Shown here in pieces: positions 36,306 to 48,645 of a stretch of 64,000 nt of DNA. Origin of the DNA: Zonotrichia leucophrys gambelii (taxonomy: Eukaryota; Chordata; Aves; Passeriformes; Passerellidae); contig NC_088172.1 in NCBI RefSeq assembly GCF_028769735.1, positions 56,637,075 to 56,701,074 on the forward strand, in the 5' to 3' direction. Position numbers and translations under genes: made by a program. Numbering within the stretch: the first letter of the stretch is position 1; each line of letters begins with the position of its first letter. The notes beneath the pieces were generated by a model, which saw only the letters and a program-made list of their open reading frames with translations, was not told where the DNA came from and made no database searches.

Positions 36306-39300
36306 TTCCTTTTGCAGGTATTTTAACTGCATGAGTGTATCTAGGTTCAAATAAACTGTAAAGAGGGTATTTTTCTCTTTATCTTTTCACAGAAAGGATT
36401 CTGTGACAAATGCCCTCACATCAGCAACATTTTGGAAAGGGAAGCAGATTAAATGCAGCTTTTAAAAGCCATCATCTCTGCCCAAAGTTACACACAGTAA
36501 CCACCAAAATGCTGGCCATAAAAAGGCAGGCTCTGTAAAGGAACATGTGTTGTGGCTCTTTTCATGTGTCTAGAAGCTCCCCATGAGGCTCTTCTCTGAG
36601 GGTTGTCCTGTCTTACTTTTTCCAGATTGTGGAGTTGTAGCCCAAAATCTTTCTAGTAGTTCCAAGTGCAGTTGATCCTCACAATTCTCTCATTATTTCT
36701 GAAATGTATATTTCCCAATTTTGTAAGAAACAGTGAGAGCAAAGCAAAATTCAAGAAAGATTTTAAGTGCAGGAACCTGCTGTGTTAGTTCATCACCACG
36801 CTCCCCTGTGCTGTCCTGTCCCTTCTTAAAGAAACCTAAAATATTCATTCACCACACCAGCCCCAGAGTGGACTCCAGGCTCTGAATTGATGCCCAAATT
36901 TGTTACTGAAGGAACAGTCAGACATCCCATGAGGTGCCAGAGCATTCAGGGTTCAGTGGATCTTTTGTCACCAAGCCTAGCCACCAAACAGGAACGTGCA
37001 GAGGGAAATCTCATGCATTTCTAGGGTGTCAGCACCTTGTGCTAAGGGAAAAGACAGGAAGCTCCTACACTCAGTATCTGGAGCCCTGAAATAATACCGT
37101 TTGAAACCAGGTATTCACAGCAAGAAAGGCTCAGTCTTCTCTCTAGCATGATCACTAGGTGGTGATGGGATCACCAGTAAATTTGAAAGGCAGGATCATT
37201 CACTCCAGAAGTGAGTCACAGAAATTAACCTTTACCCAAGGAGGAATCCAAATCCATGTCAGTTTGAATATCCCCCACACAAGGAGCTTTTAAGCCTATA
37301 TAGAAATTCAAGAAGGAAGACATTCCACCTCTCTTGAAGAACACAAGAGGTAGCAATTGTTTCTTTTCTTGTTAGTAATGGGAAGTCATTTATACTTGTC
37401 TCTGCTCTCAATCCCAGTTATCTAATTTATGCACAAATGTAAATGCTGCCTACAGAGGAGAAAATGACACCTCCTCTTGATGTCCTGTAGGAGAACAATG
37501 CTGCCAGAATAAAACTCATACAGAGATCAGACTTGTCAGTGTCTATGAGACATTCTCAGGGTACACAAATTGATAAAGCCCTTAGGGGGATTTAGGGGAA
37601 AAAGTTATTTCTGAATCCTAGTCAGACTGAAACGTAATTGAGATGTATCTCCTGCCAAGGCTCACATGTTGCCAAATCTGAATTACCTTTTTCACTATTT
37701 AAATAACCGAGTTCCACACACCCCAAACCTCCAGATATTGAAGAATTCTTTTCTCCACATTGTTATTTTTGTAAAAAAAACCCTCCATATTATTGTCATT
37801 TGAGAGACTAGAAGCACTTGGATAACTGGGCATAAACTCAGGACTAATCCAAGGATGGTAGCAAACTTTCAGCTTCAGTTGTTACCAGTGAACATGATGA
37901 AGGACAGGATGAGCAGGTGGACACAATGCCTCAGAGGCACGGAGATGCTAAACTGTAAATTGCTATCCATGATTTGGAAACAGAATTTAATTACTGAGAG
38001 AGAAGAAGGGGGGAAAAAAGCTAGAAATGAGAACAAAGTTTCTCATAATTGGAGAGCTGAAAATCTTTTCAGTAGCAGCAAAGAGCCCAAACCTGGAGCT
38101 TCATAAATTAGTGAAGGGGACTAAGGACTGGACTGAAATAATCCCAGATATCCTTAGCAGTTCCAGATTCATCTTTTTAAATCATGGAACAGAGAGTCAA
38201 CAAAATCCCTTAGAGCTAATCACAGTGACCCTTCTGTGGAACTGAAAATACTGTTAGAATACAAAAAAAAAAAAAAATTCAGCCAGATCAAATAATAAGG
38301 CAGATGAAGCCAAATTTTTCTTCCAGTTCTTCAGATTTCACATTATCTATGGGTGAAGCTTCCAGTCTTGGCTGTAGTCTATAATTGATATGTTTCAAGA
38401 AAGTTTTGGACCATCTCCTCATTTCCTGCATGGTCACATAGAGGCACAAGTCATCAAAACGAGTGGGAACATTTTGTTACATCTTACTAACAAATGGATG
38501 CTGACAGGAATCCTCCATGTCCTGTCCTGCCACTCCTACAAGGAGAAGCCTGTGGTGCCAGACCATGAGGCTGCAAAGCCAGGGAAGCAGGGAAGCCTCA
38601 CAGGCAGGGATGAGAAGGATGCCTTTTCTGCAGTGAGTGCTTCCTCTTTCTGCCGAAGCAATGCCAAAAAAATGCATTTGAAACATAATTTTGCTTGCAC
38701 CAGCACTAAGGCACGTAGCCAAAATGTGGTTCTCTTGACTTCTGTTCTGGTCCATCAGGAAAAGTGAATTATGGTGTTCCTTTTTTTTTTTTTTCATAGA
38801 GCTGCTAGAAAATGGCAGATTTGTTCCTGGAAGGACAAGTGTTCTGAAAGATAAAGCTGGCACTGCCCAAGCTTCCTGGAACATTTTCAGGTCACTGTAA
38901 ACAGCCTGATAATACTTTGAATCAATGCCTCAAGATTAATAAAATTTCAGCAGGTAGGAACATCATAGGTAGAATGACCATGTGAACCTGGTAGCAATCC
39001 TGCAGGGATAATAATACCAGAAATTTGTATTGTACTTTGAGTTTATTTTCTTTTTAAAAATTGTTTAAATAAAAGCAAACCCTTTTACAGGGAAACCAAA
39101 ATAATCAAGAGATCTGTCAAGGCTTCTTGATTTTCTCTTTGAAGATAAATAAGGTGCTTTTATGGTCATATATAGAGCCTTCTTCTAGGTAACTTCAGCC
39201 CATTGGAGGCACTGACAGTCTCTGGAAATATCCAAAGGGACAGGAGGCCAGCTTTAATCATTTGCAGATAATACACTGTGCAACATAGAGACTGGGGAGA

Positions 39301-42300
39301 GCAATTCTACATAAGAAGGAAAAATACTGTATTCCTTACAATTACCCATCTTCAAAGGAAATAAAGGCTTTGGTGGTATAAAAAAAAAGTAAGAGTGGTG
39401 CTGTAGTTATGCCATATTTGCTGTATCCTGTGTGAATTAATTTCATTCAAGTATGAACTGTGCTTGTGGCTCTCTAATTTACATGATGTTGCTGAACAAT
39501 TTTCTATAGCGCCTTTTGAGAAGAACTTGGGGTTTTGGACAAATTGAATATTGTTCTCTCTTCCATGGAGATCATCCAGAGCCAATGACGCAGTTTTTTA
39601 TAGCCCTTTTTAAATTTCATCTTATTTTTAGAGTGTAGAACTTTTTTTTGTTGGTTGGAACCTATTCTTTTGCAGAGACACATTGTTTGAGAAATCACAA
39701 GTGGTTTCACATAAGCCACATAAATCAGGAAGGATCTGAGACTGGGGAAGCTGTAGAGACTGTAGGAAAAGCTGAGGCTGGAGCATGGCACCATACTGCA
39801 ATGCAATAGATTGCAGTACATATCAGATTAGGTGGAAGAGCTACCTGCTGTTCAATATACCACATGCTTTTGCCATGCTTGTGGTGGAGGGAAAGGAAGG
39901 AAAGAGCTGGGAGCTGCATTTGCTGCAGAACACAGAAACAACAGCAGGACACAAAGAAACAAATTGGCTGCACCCAGCCGTGACAGAGCAATACTGCTGC
40001 TTCCCTGGGCAGAGGACAGCCATGTGCTGCCTCTCACAAAATGCAGGCCCTCCCACGTGGGCTCCAGCTCCAATCTTTAAATTCCCAAACCCTCTGACTC
40101 TAAGGACTGGGAAATAGAAACCTTAAGCCTGACTCCACTGAGGTCAGGCTTTTCCTCTCTCATGGACATCCCCAGACTGAGGACCACAGAGAAAGTCTCT
40201 GGAGAAGGCAAACTTGGTTTGTTTGTTGAAACTTTCTGATGGTCACTATCCCATCACTCTCCATCTACGGCATATGGTTCTCACATCCATTTTCACTTGC
40301 TTCTGGAGAATACTCTGTTCCCTGCTGCAGAAGCAGTTGTCTGTGGCAAGGACAGCAAACGTACTGTAATAGGTGTCTGGTAGCTACTTCTACAGATCTC
40401 ACAGCATGCCCTCTGGTACCAGGAATAGATTCCTGGTACCTGATTTAAAAATAAATAAATACATTACAGAGGCACAGAAATCTGTCTTGCCAGGGCTTCT
40501 GAGGCCAGACATGTGAGTTGGGCAGCTCAGGAGAAGTGCAGCTCTGTTCACATGGTGCTACACCCATGTAAATCAACCCAAGTAATCCAGTGCTGTCACA
40601 CAGATCTACCTCAGATGTCTCTGCACCTAAGGCAATCTGTACCTGTGATAACCTTCCCAAAAACAATAAGGAGCTATTGAGAGTAACTCATACGCTGATC
40701 CCCAAAGCAGACCAACCCAGGAGTGTTACAACCCAGTTTGTGGAGGAGGAACAAAACTTCAAAGCCCTGCAGAAGGCTTTGGGCAAGGCAGTACCTGTTT
40801 CCAAGGCTCCCTGCTGCCTGTGGAGCCCTCTGCCCCGAGGAGGGATGCAGCCCTGGAGAGCAATGGATGGAGCTCTAAAGGGCAGGAGCTGGAGGGTCAG
40901 GCTGCCACCATAACCTGCTGACATAGTAAATTCTACTCAAGGCAGTGTATCTGAAGACGCTGTTGTTTCAGCTCTTTTGTTCGTTTGGTGCCCATGGTAA
41001 TTTGTCTGAAGTCTGAAGTTTGCCATTTGGTAATTTCTGCATAACTAATGAGAATGTACTCAAGTCCCCAACATCCTGTAGCTCTCTTTCTGTGTTTAGT
41101 CACCCCAGAAACTGTCGTCCAAATGTAGATATTAGACAGCCTCCAAAACACAAGAGATTTCCAGTATGTGAGTACAGCATAGGCTAATACTTACCAGTGA
41201 AATGAGTTAAACATTTTTTAGCAAAGCATGAAATTCAGATTTCTTCAAATGACCCCTCATTGTTGGCCTGTTTGATCCCATTGGAGTAACCTGTGAAACT
41301 CCCATAAACTAAACAAGAAGCACATAAAAAAAGCTGTTTACCACTCACTCTCCACTTATCTTCTGAAGTAAGTCATGCTCATACATGCTCAAGCCCATGT
41401 GATCAGTAGCTCCACAAGCAGGAGTGTTCCTCCAAAGCATGTTAAAGAAAACCCCACACTTAATTCTCTCTTACTCGGTTCACAGTCAGAGGCAGGTTAT
41501 GTTTTTTCCTCTATCAAAGGGTAAAAGGAGCTGTCAGAAGTCCCAGCACCATGTTCCATCTGCAATAAATTTGCTGAATTCATTGCAGCAGAACCCCAGA
41601 CAGTACGAACCTGAGCTATAGATCCTTTTGCTGCAAACAATACCCCATGGGCTGGGAGGGCTTTTCTGCACAGAGTAAGAGAACATCTGGTGGCTGCTTT
41701 ACAGGGGGACTCACTGCGCCTTCTTTATCACACTTCTACACCTGCGATCTCTCTAGATTACTTCTTCTTCCTCTCTTCAGATACAAGTTATTATGAATTG
41801 TTAAGAAGTATTGCATAATGTCTTCTCTTGAGAAGGATTTACCCACAGATGGAAGCTGGTATTAGATGAGGCAATGCTATCTGTCTGCCCTGACAGGTTT
41901 GCAAAGTGCAAGCAATTCTATTATGCATTGATGCAGTTTTATCTTCTAGCAGCACATACAATTGCAGAGGATCATTCAACATTGTATTTTGATTGCCAAA
42001 TCTTTGGCCTTAGACCATCTCTTGTATAAGCAGAGCCTCATGCACTAGGGACCTCTTTTTGTCTGTGTTCTCCAGATATTTCTGGGATGAAAATTCTAAA
42101 TATTATCAATCCACAAGACTGAACTATTCCTGAGCCCTTCCACTCCATAAAGTTGGCAAAGTCCATTTGGTGTTGTGGCATTTGCTTTACTACTTTTACT
42201 ACCAAAGTACAAGGAAAAAGTTAAAACTACATGGCCAAGGAGAAACACAAACACACCGACATTATTTATTAAGAGAATTTACAGAAATCCTGAGCTGATA

Positions 42301-43939
42301 AAACTCAGCTGCTGCCTGTCTCTAAAGTCCACAGTCTTTGAATCTTGTATCGTCAGACCACCAACCACCTACAGAACCCCAGCCTATTCCCACTTTCCAT
42401 CAGTGCATCCAACCATTGCAGCACTCAGAAATTTGCCACAATGACTGCCTCAGTTCTCCTCAAGGCACAGGAGAAAGGGTTGAGCTCTGAGCTGGCTGGC
42501 ACAGCCAGAGTGGGGAGGATTCAGCTCCTGACATCAAGCCACAGATGCAACACACACATCCCCCATCCTGCTTTTCACAGCCCTGTTGTCTACACACAGC
42601 TCAGGGAAATCTGTACCCCAGCTACTCAGCATAGATACTCCTTGGGCTCCTGGGAGGGGCTGGTCACCTTAATATAGGGGTGGAGAGCTCTGCAACTGGA
42701 GGAATAACTAAAACTAGGCTTTGTACCACTGGCTTTTTTATGCCTTTGGAGTGTTCAGCCCTGCCTCTGTTCAGCTGTTAGTGCTTTAAACAGATCTTCC
42801 AGCCATGTGAATGAAATTATCATTGAATGTAGTAATTTCAAATCAGATCAAGCATGAGTCATTAAATTAAAATATATACAATCAATAGAAGTATTTTACT
42901 ATTGTACTCTTGGGATTATTTCAGAGATGGAGTTACAGATTTCCATTAGATGTGGCTAACCTGATTTACTAAAGAATTTTGCTGTTTTAAAACTCTCCTC
43001 TGTTGCCATGCATAAGACCTAGCTATAAAATCCTCCAGATCCTAATTTTCATCAACTTCGGAGTACCTTCTGTGCCACACCCTGAAGCACATCTATCATC
43101 CTGCAAAGCAAAGAGCTGGTGCCTGCAAAGGATGTGGAAGCATAAAGCAAATGGTGGATACAACAAAGGGGAAGTGTTTAAGACCACTGCCTCCTATAGC
43201 TGCAAGCATCTCTTAGTGCTGCACTGCAAGACATCAGCCCAGTTCCACACAAGTTTTGTAGAAATGATGGATGGAAGGAGTAAAATGGAGGTTTTGATGA
43301 CTATCTGTTGACACAGCTTTGTACTGTGCTTGTAAACTGGAGATTGTCTAGTAGCTCCCTGAGAGAGTTGGACCAGGTACATCAGTCACAGGGAATGCTT
43401 GCTCACTCTTAGGAACATGGTGTAAGAGGGCTTTGCCTGTAAGAATGACAGAGATCATGTGTCCCTTTGTGATTACTGTGGTGTTTTATAGCAGAGGAGG
43501 TGAGGGAATCCAGCAGGTCATACACTCAAAAGCAGTCAGTTCTGGTGAATTTTTCAGCAGAACTCAAAGCCTTTGCAAAAACCTTTCTTTACTTCTATGT
43601 TGAGTCACTATTTTGGTGCAGCAGAATAAGCAATTTTCTGAAGGACAGGATTTATAAGACTTTTGAAGATGGAGTGTAATCTTGAAGAAACTTTTATAGA
43701 TGCTTCTCCTCGAGAATGCATTGAAGAATACATACAAACGACCAAAGGTTTATCTTGCCTGGTATCCCATTCTCAGCAGCACCACGAGCAGGTTCTCAGG
43801 ATGAGAGCAGGGGGCTGTGCATGGTACACCCTCTGAATACTCTCCCAGGCTGAACATACTTCAATCTCAAAGAACTTCCTGATTTATATGAGGTTTTCTG
43901 TATTTATTAACCCTCAGGTACCTGGAGTACATGGGTATG

Positions 43940-44105
43940 AGGAGTTCTGTTCCATGTGCCTATGACATGAAGGAAAGTTTCAGCTTCCACTGCATCCTTT
44001 GGCAGCAAGTGACCCCATTCTAATGCTTTCTGTGTCAAGGACATTTTTATTTGCTTTGAACCCAGAGCTACAGCACAATCCTCCCATTAGATCAGATAAT
44101 TCTAC
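43940..44105 (-). mobile_element. Possible ancient CR1-like fragment
   Basis: GTTCTGTTCCATGTGCC, then GGCAGCAAGTGACCCCATTC, then TGTGTCAAGGACATTTTTATTTGC followed by ATTAGATCAGAT is the order seen in very old CR1 3' ends in reverse orientation. Strongly diverged and only weakly supported. Confidence 0.3.
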
Positions 44106-45510
44106 CTGGAAAAAATATAATGAGAATTATAGTTGTACATGAGACCCAGAAAAAACTAAGGGCCAAACATGGAAGAGGCCAGTCTGCCCTAGATGGCATT
44201 GACTGGTCATGACAATTCTGCACCACTTGCAGTGTAAATATGGCTGGAAGGGTCAGCAGTGCAAGACCAGCCTGCGATTTGACATTATGAAATGCAGCAT
44301 AAAAGTGAAGAATAAAAGAATGTAACTTCTAGCTAAACTAAAGATTAATAATTTCAGATGCTGCTACAAGGAAGATGGGATGAGGAACCTGTCAAAGGAC
44401 AGTCAGAAGGAGAAGGGCATTTATTGCCTCAAGTGGTTCTGGCACAGACTGAGGAAATTTTCAGCCCCCACTGAGTTCATCCAATCCCCATTTCCTGTGC
44501 TGGACATTCCTGCCCCTGAATTTTGCCAAGTAGCAGATTCATGACTTGCAGACTGCATCTGAATGCAAGAGGCAGGTATCTCCCTGCACAGTGCTTGTGG
44601 TCACAGGGAGTGGGGTGAAAAATCACAGCAAGCCATATAGCACCAAGAGAAACAACAGCCAGATCCATCTCTCCATTTCTGACATCCCTAAATGCAGGTA
44701 GACAATAATTACTACAAGGAACTGTTCCAGAACGTGGGACATTCTAACAAACAAGGCAAAAATCCTGAGCTGCACCTCAGCAGCCCCTACGACAGCTATA
44801 TAAAATCACACTCCCCTCACAGGAGTTTTTATGATTCTCTCTTCTGCCACAGCAGAAAAATGCAGTTTTATGTGCAGCATTTCCTGGTCAGGAGAGATGC
44901 TTATAGATCATGAGGGACCTATTTCTCCTCGAACAGCTTTTTGCCAATCAATTTCATTGGCATTGTGGGACCATGTCAGTGTAGCAGAAGACAGCCAGCT
45001 CTTTGCTTGTTTTGAAGCCCATTGATCTCTGCAAATATACAGAAGTAACGCACAGTCCAAAATCGATGGATGAAACCCCCAAATACTCATGTGGCCTCTT
45101 ACAAAAGTGAGTGACAGCAAAATTTCAGAGGGAGTGCAATTCTATTTACAGTTGAAAAGGTCCCAGCAATGAAAGACCTGGCTGTAGTCCAAGTCTGGTG
45201 GACTTTGTTTAAACATAGACACCAGCCCTGGAACACAGCATCTCCTGTCACAAGTGGTGTAACAAAAATGACAAATTTGATGGATTGTCTAATCTTTATC
45301 TCACATATCAGATAGACCAAAAGCAAATGGAGTGGTTCATCTAAAGCTTCACCTTTAGGAAAGCATGTTAGCAGGAAAAAAAGAGAGATGACTAAATTAA
45401 CCTGGAGGCTGTGGTAAAAAATTAATCTACACTTCTGGGTTGTTCTTTTTCTTTTTCCTTTTTTGTACTTTTTTTCTTTGCTGCTGTTGTTTTGGGGTTG
45501 GTTTTTAATT

Positions 45511-45524
45511 CCCCCCCCCCCCCC
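45511..45524 (+). repeat. C14 homopolymer
   Basis: Fourteen consecutive C residues between a T-rich and a mixed region. Its length is uncertain in any assembly. Confidence 0.9.
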
Positions 45525-47877
45525 AGCAATACTGTAATGTTAATGCCAGTTGAGGCATTGTCACAAAAAAGAAATATGAGTAGGGAGACATTTGCTCCTG
45601 AAGGAAAACAGGAAGCAAATGAAATGGCTGTGAAGTTTTAAATTTTAAAATTTAAAATTCTATACAAAGACAAAACAAGGCAGCAGATATATTTATTTCC
45701 GGCCTCACAGATCCTGGTATGTGGTGGGTTTCTCCAACCTCGAAAGTACTGTGATGCACCAGGATGCTCATGGTTCAGACTCTGGTGAGCTCCCTGCACC
45801 TGCATTTGGGTCAGATAGCAGCACTGGATTTAAAATAATCAAAATTATTTATGTTCTTCTTGTTATTACTCAAATGTTTATTCATTATTCTGATTGAAAA
45901 AGGCTGAGTAACAGCACTGTAAATCTTTGGAAATATGTCTGTGGGACTCTAGGTTTCTTTGCTTCCTTTGGCTTACCTTCTTCCCAGATAGCTTATAATA
46001 CTTTATATCTTATATTACGACTCAAGCTTAGCATTTTTAGTTAAAATGAGAGCAGTTTTTTGCATGAATCTGCAAAACTGCTCCTGTGTGTCCCTACTGG
46101 CAGCCACCCACAATCAGACTTTATGCACCCTAATGCTGGAAATGCACTTACCTAAATTAGATATCCCATTGCAGCAGAGCTCACCGATGGCAGGGCAGAT
46201 CAGCACTGCCTGCACCCAGGGAATCAGCTGGCCACTCCTTATCTAGCAGCAGATTGTATTTGTGACATTTTTTATGCTAAGGCTCAGCTGTCAAGATGCC
46301 AGAATTGTTTGTCAAGTCAGCTTCAAGAATAATGGCAAATCCCTGACATTCTCAGATGGGTTTGAAGGTTCACTGTAGCAAAGCTGCTTTACTGAACTCA
46401 TTCCTTATTACAGTCCTTACCTTTACATCTTCTTTTTCCCAGCCACTTCGAAGGCAATGAAAATAAGGCAGCCCCCAACCTAATCCATCCCATACACTGA
46501 ATGATTTTGCAAGCTCAGCAGGAGTTGTATTGCCTGCAGGAACTCTCTTCTGAAATAAATCTTTTCTTCTATAAAAACTATTAGTGCATTTGCATACTTC
46601 CTTTCAGAAGCACAGAGGGAACTATGCCTGGGAAAAAAAAAAAGTAATAAAGGAAGAATTTTGCTGCAGTAATAGCCTATCTGGACTGCACAGGTAAAAT
46701 TTGTGCTGTTTCTTTCCCCTTCCATGATATCACTTTGCAGCTGAGCTGACCTGTTACCCTGCATGGGGAGGGACTGGGTTTTCACATGTCAGCTCCCTGT
46801 AAGGAGCTTTGGAAAAGGGGCAAACCCCTGACCCCACAGGAGAGCACTCACCTATGCAGCTGTAGCATCCACAGCAACTCTCCAACAGCCTCCGCAGGCA
46901 CAGCTCTGCATGTCTGAGGGTGCCAGCAGGGCCCTGGCAGCTGGTGGCCCTTCCCTGGTGCTATGGAACGCATTAAACTGACAGAAATGCCTTTCTCCCA
47001 CAGCAGCAGCTTTTACCGTCAGCTGTATTGCCACAGCAATGCCACCTAATAGATTTGGGGCAGAGCGGCTCTTTCTTTGGCTTTGCATTGCTGGAATTCT
47101 GAGTGGCAGCTTTTCAAACACAGATCTCTGCTTGGCAGGATAGAAAATAATCCTAAAATCCACCTCTAACGCTCTCCTTGGCTTGGGGAGGTGGAACACC
47201 TGACACTAGTGAGTCCCTAATGCAGCAAAATGTTTTCATTTATGCTCATGTCCTACTGAATGAGGGCTTGTTCAAGGCACAAAATGCAGAAACATTTTAG
47301 TGCAGCAAATGAGAGCATTCCTGAATGCAAGGAAGGGCTGTGGTGACTGCTCTATATTGCCACCTAGGAACCTGTTCACACCTCAGCTCTTCTTTAAAGT
47401 TTGCCAAATTATGTACCAACATATTGGACCTATACAAAACACAAAGAGAAGCCCCACTAAAAAATAACCTCTGTTTTCATACCATGCTTTAAATGCAGAG
47501 ATGCAGCAAAGCCATCTTGGCTGTGAAGGTCTTACTCACCTGTGTTTTTCATGATGAGTATGAATCTGAATGAATCTGCAATGAATCTCAAGTACAGAAC
47601 AATGTGTCCTTATTTTTGACCCTGAAAGTGGCATCTGACATTTTTTGTCTGCTGGCTGCTGGTATGTGCCAGGCACAGGACTCTGGGTGTTGTGCCCTAC
47701 CTGACCAGTGACAGGGAGACAGGCAGGGGGGAAGTTTTCAGAAAGAAAAGTAAAGAACAGAAACCTCCATCAAGACCAAAATCAGCAGATTTTGAGGAAA
47801 GGCACTTTAGTAGATAAAGATGAGGAAAGACTAAAACTTGGGTAGCAAATAACCCAAACTCCTTCTGCAAAACGTTC

Positions 47878-48184
47878 TGTTGTCATCATATTGCAAGGCT
47901 CCCATACCTTCTCGGTGATTTCTCAGGGGCAGCTCCTCACAGCACTGACTCCCTCTTCTTTATTGTACAGCCAACAAACTCCAGCTCTCTTCACAGCACA
48001 GCCAACAAACCCCAACTGCCTCCTCACCCAGCTTACCCACTCTTTTGTAGCACACATCTTATTGGACACAGCTGTGGCCTGTTAAGAGCAGGCCTGTTCC
48101 TGATCTCTGGTGATTGGTACAGCTGCAACTCCTCAGGAGTGAGACTGCCTTCTGCACTATTCTCTTACTTTCTATCCCTCCACA
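47878..48184 (-). mobile_element. Solo LTR, copy 3 of family A
   Basis: The reverse complement runs from TGTGGAGGGATAGAAAG to GATGACAACA and aligns with 316-623 and 15064-15375, sharing AACAGGCCACAGCTG and GAGTCAGTG. The flanks are ACGTTC and ACCTTA, an imperfect 6-bp duplication, so this insertion is probably older. The TATA box is changed to TACAAAAG. AATAAA lies in a copy-specific segment. No internal retroviral region. Confidence 0.8.
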
Positions 48185-48502
48185 ACCTTACACTGAAAAT
48201 GCAGCTCTAGCTGTCATTTTCCTCCTCTACATCACTTAGATATTGCTCAGCTTCTTTCCTGAACTGTGGCATTGAATATTCGAAGCAGCTATAAAAGATC
48301 TTTATGGGTATACAAGCAAACTTAATCACTGTTAAGTAGATTCCCCAGACAGAAAAACAAAGTGTTCTGCTTGTGTTGGATGACAGAGCTGGATACAGCA
48401 AGAATGACATTGTACTGATTTTATCAAACCACTGCAACATTCAGGTGTTGGATGAAGAGTTCAATATTACAGATGATTCTGCTCTTTCATACTATCTATT
48501 AA

Positions 48503-48645
48503 CAAAAAAAAAACCAAAAAAACAAAAAAACAAAAAACAAAAAAACCCCCAAAAACCAAAAAAACAACAACAAAAAAAACCACCCAAAACCAAAAAAAAA
48601 CCACAACCCCACCCCCCCCCCCAAAAAAAAAAAAAACCAAAAAAG
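48503..48645 (+). repeat. A/C-rich low-complexity tract
   Basis: About 140 bp made only of A and C apart from a few bases, in irregular AAAAACC and CAAAAA words with a C11 run near 48612-48622. Open frames through it encode lysine/proline or phenylalanine-rich nonsense and were rejected. Confidence 0.9.

Larger units (their letters stand above)
36306..47870. other. Intergenic DNA, 36.3-47.9 kb
   Basis: About 11.5 kb without a recognised gene. Open frames are short and scattered on both strands and resemble no family. Minor features are an A run at about 38262-38276, a diverged CR1-like segment near 43940-44105 and a C homopolymer at 45511-45524. Confidence 0.5.
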
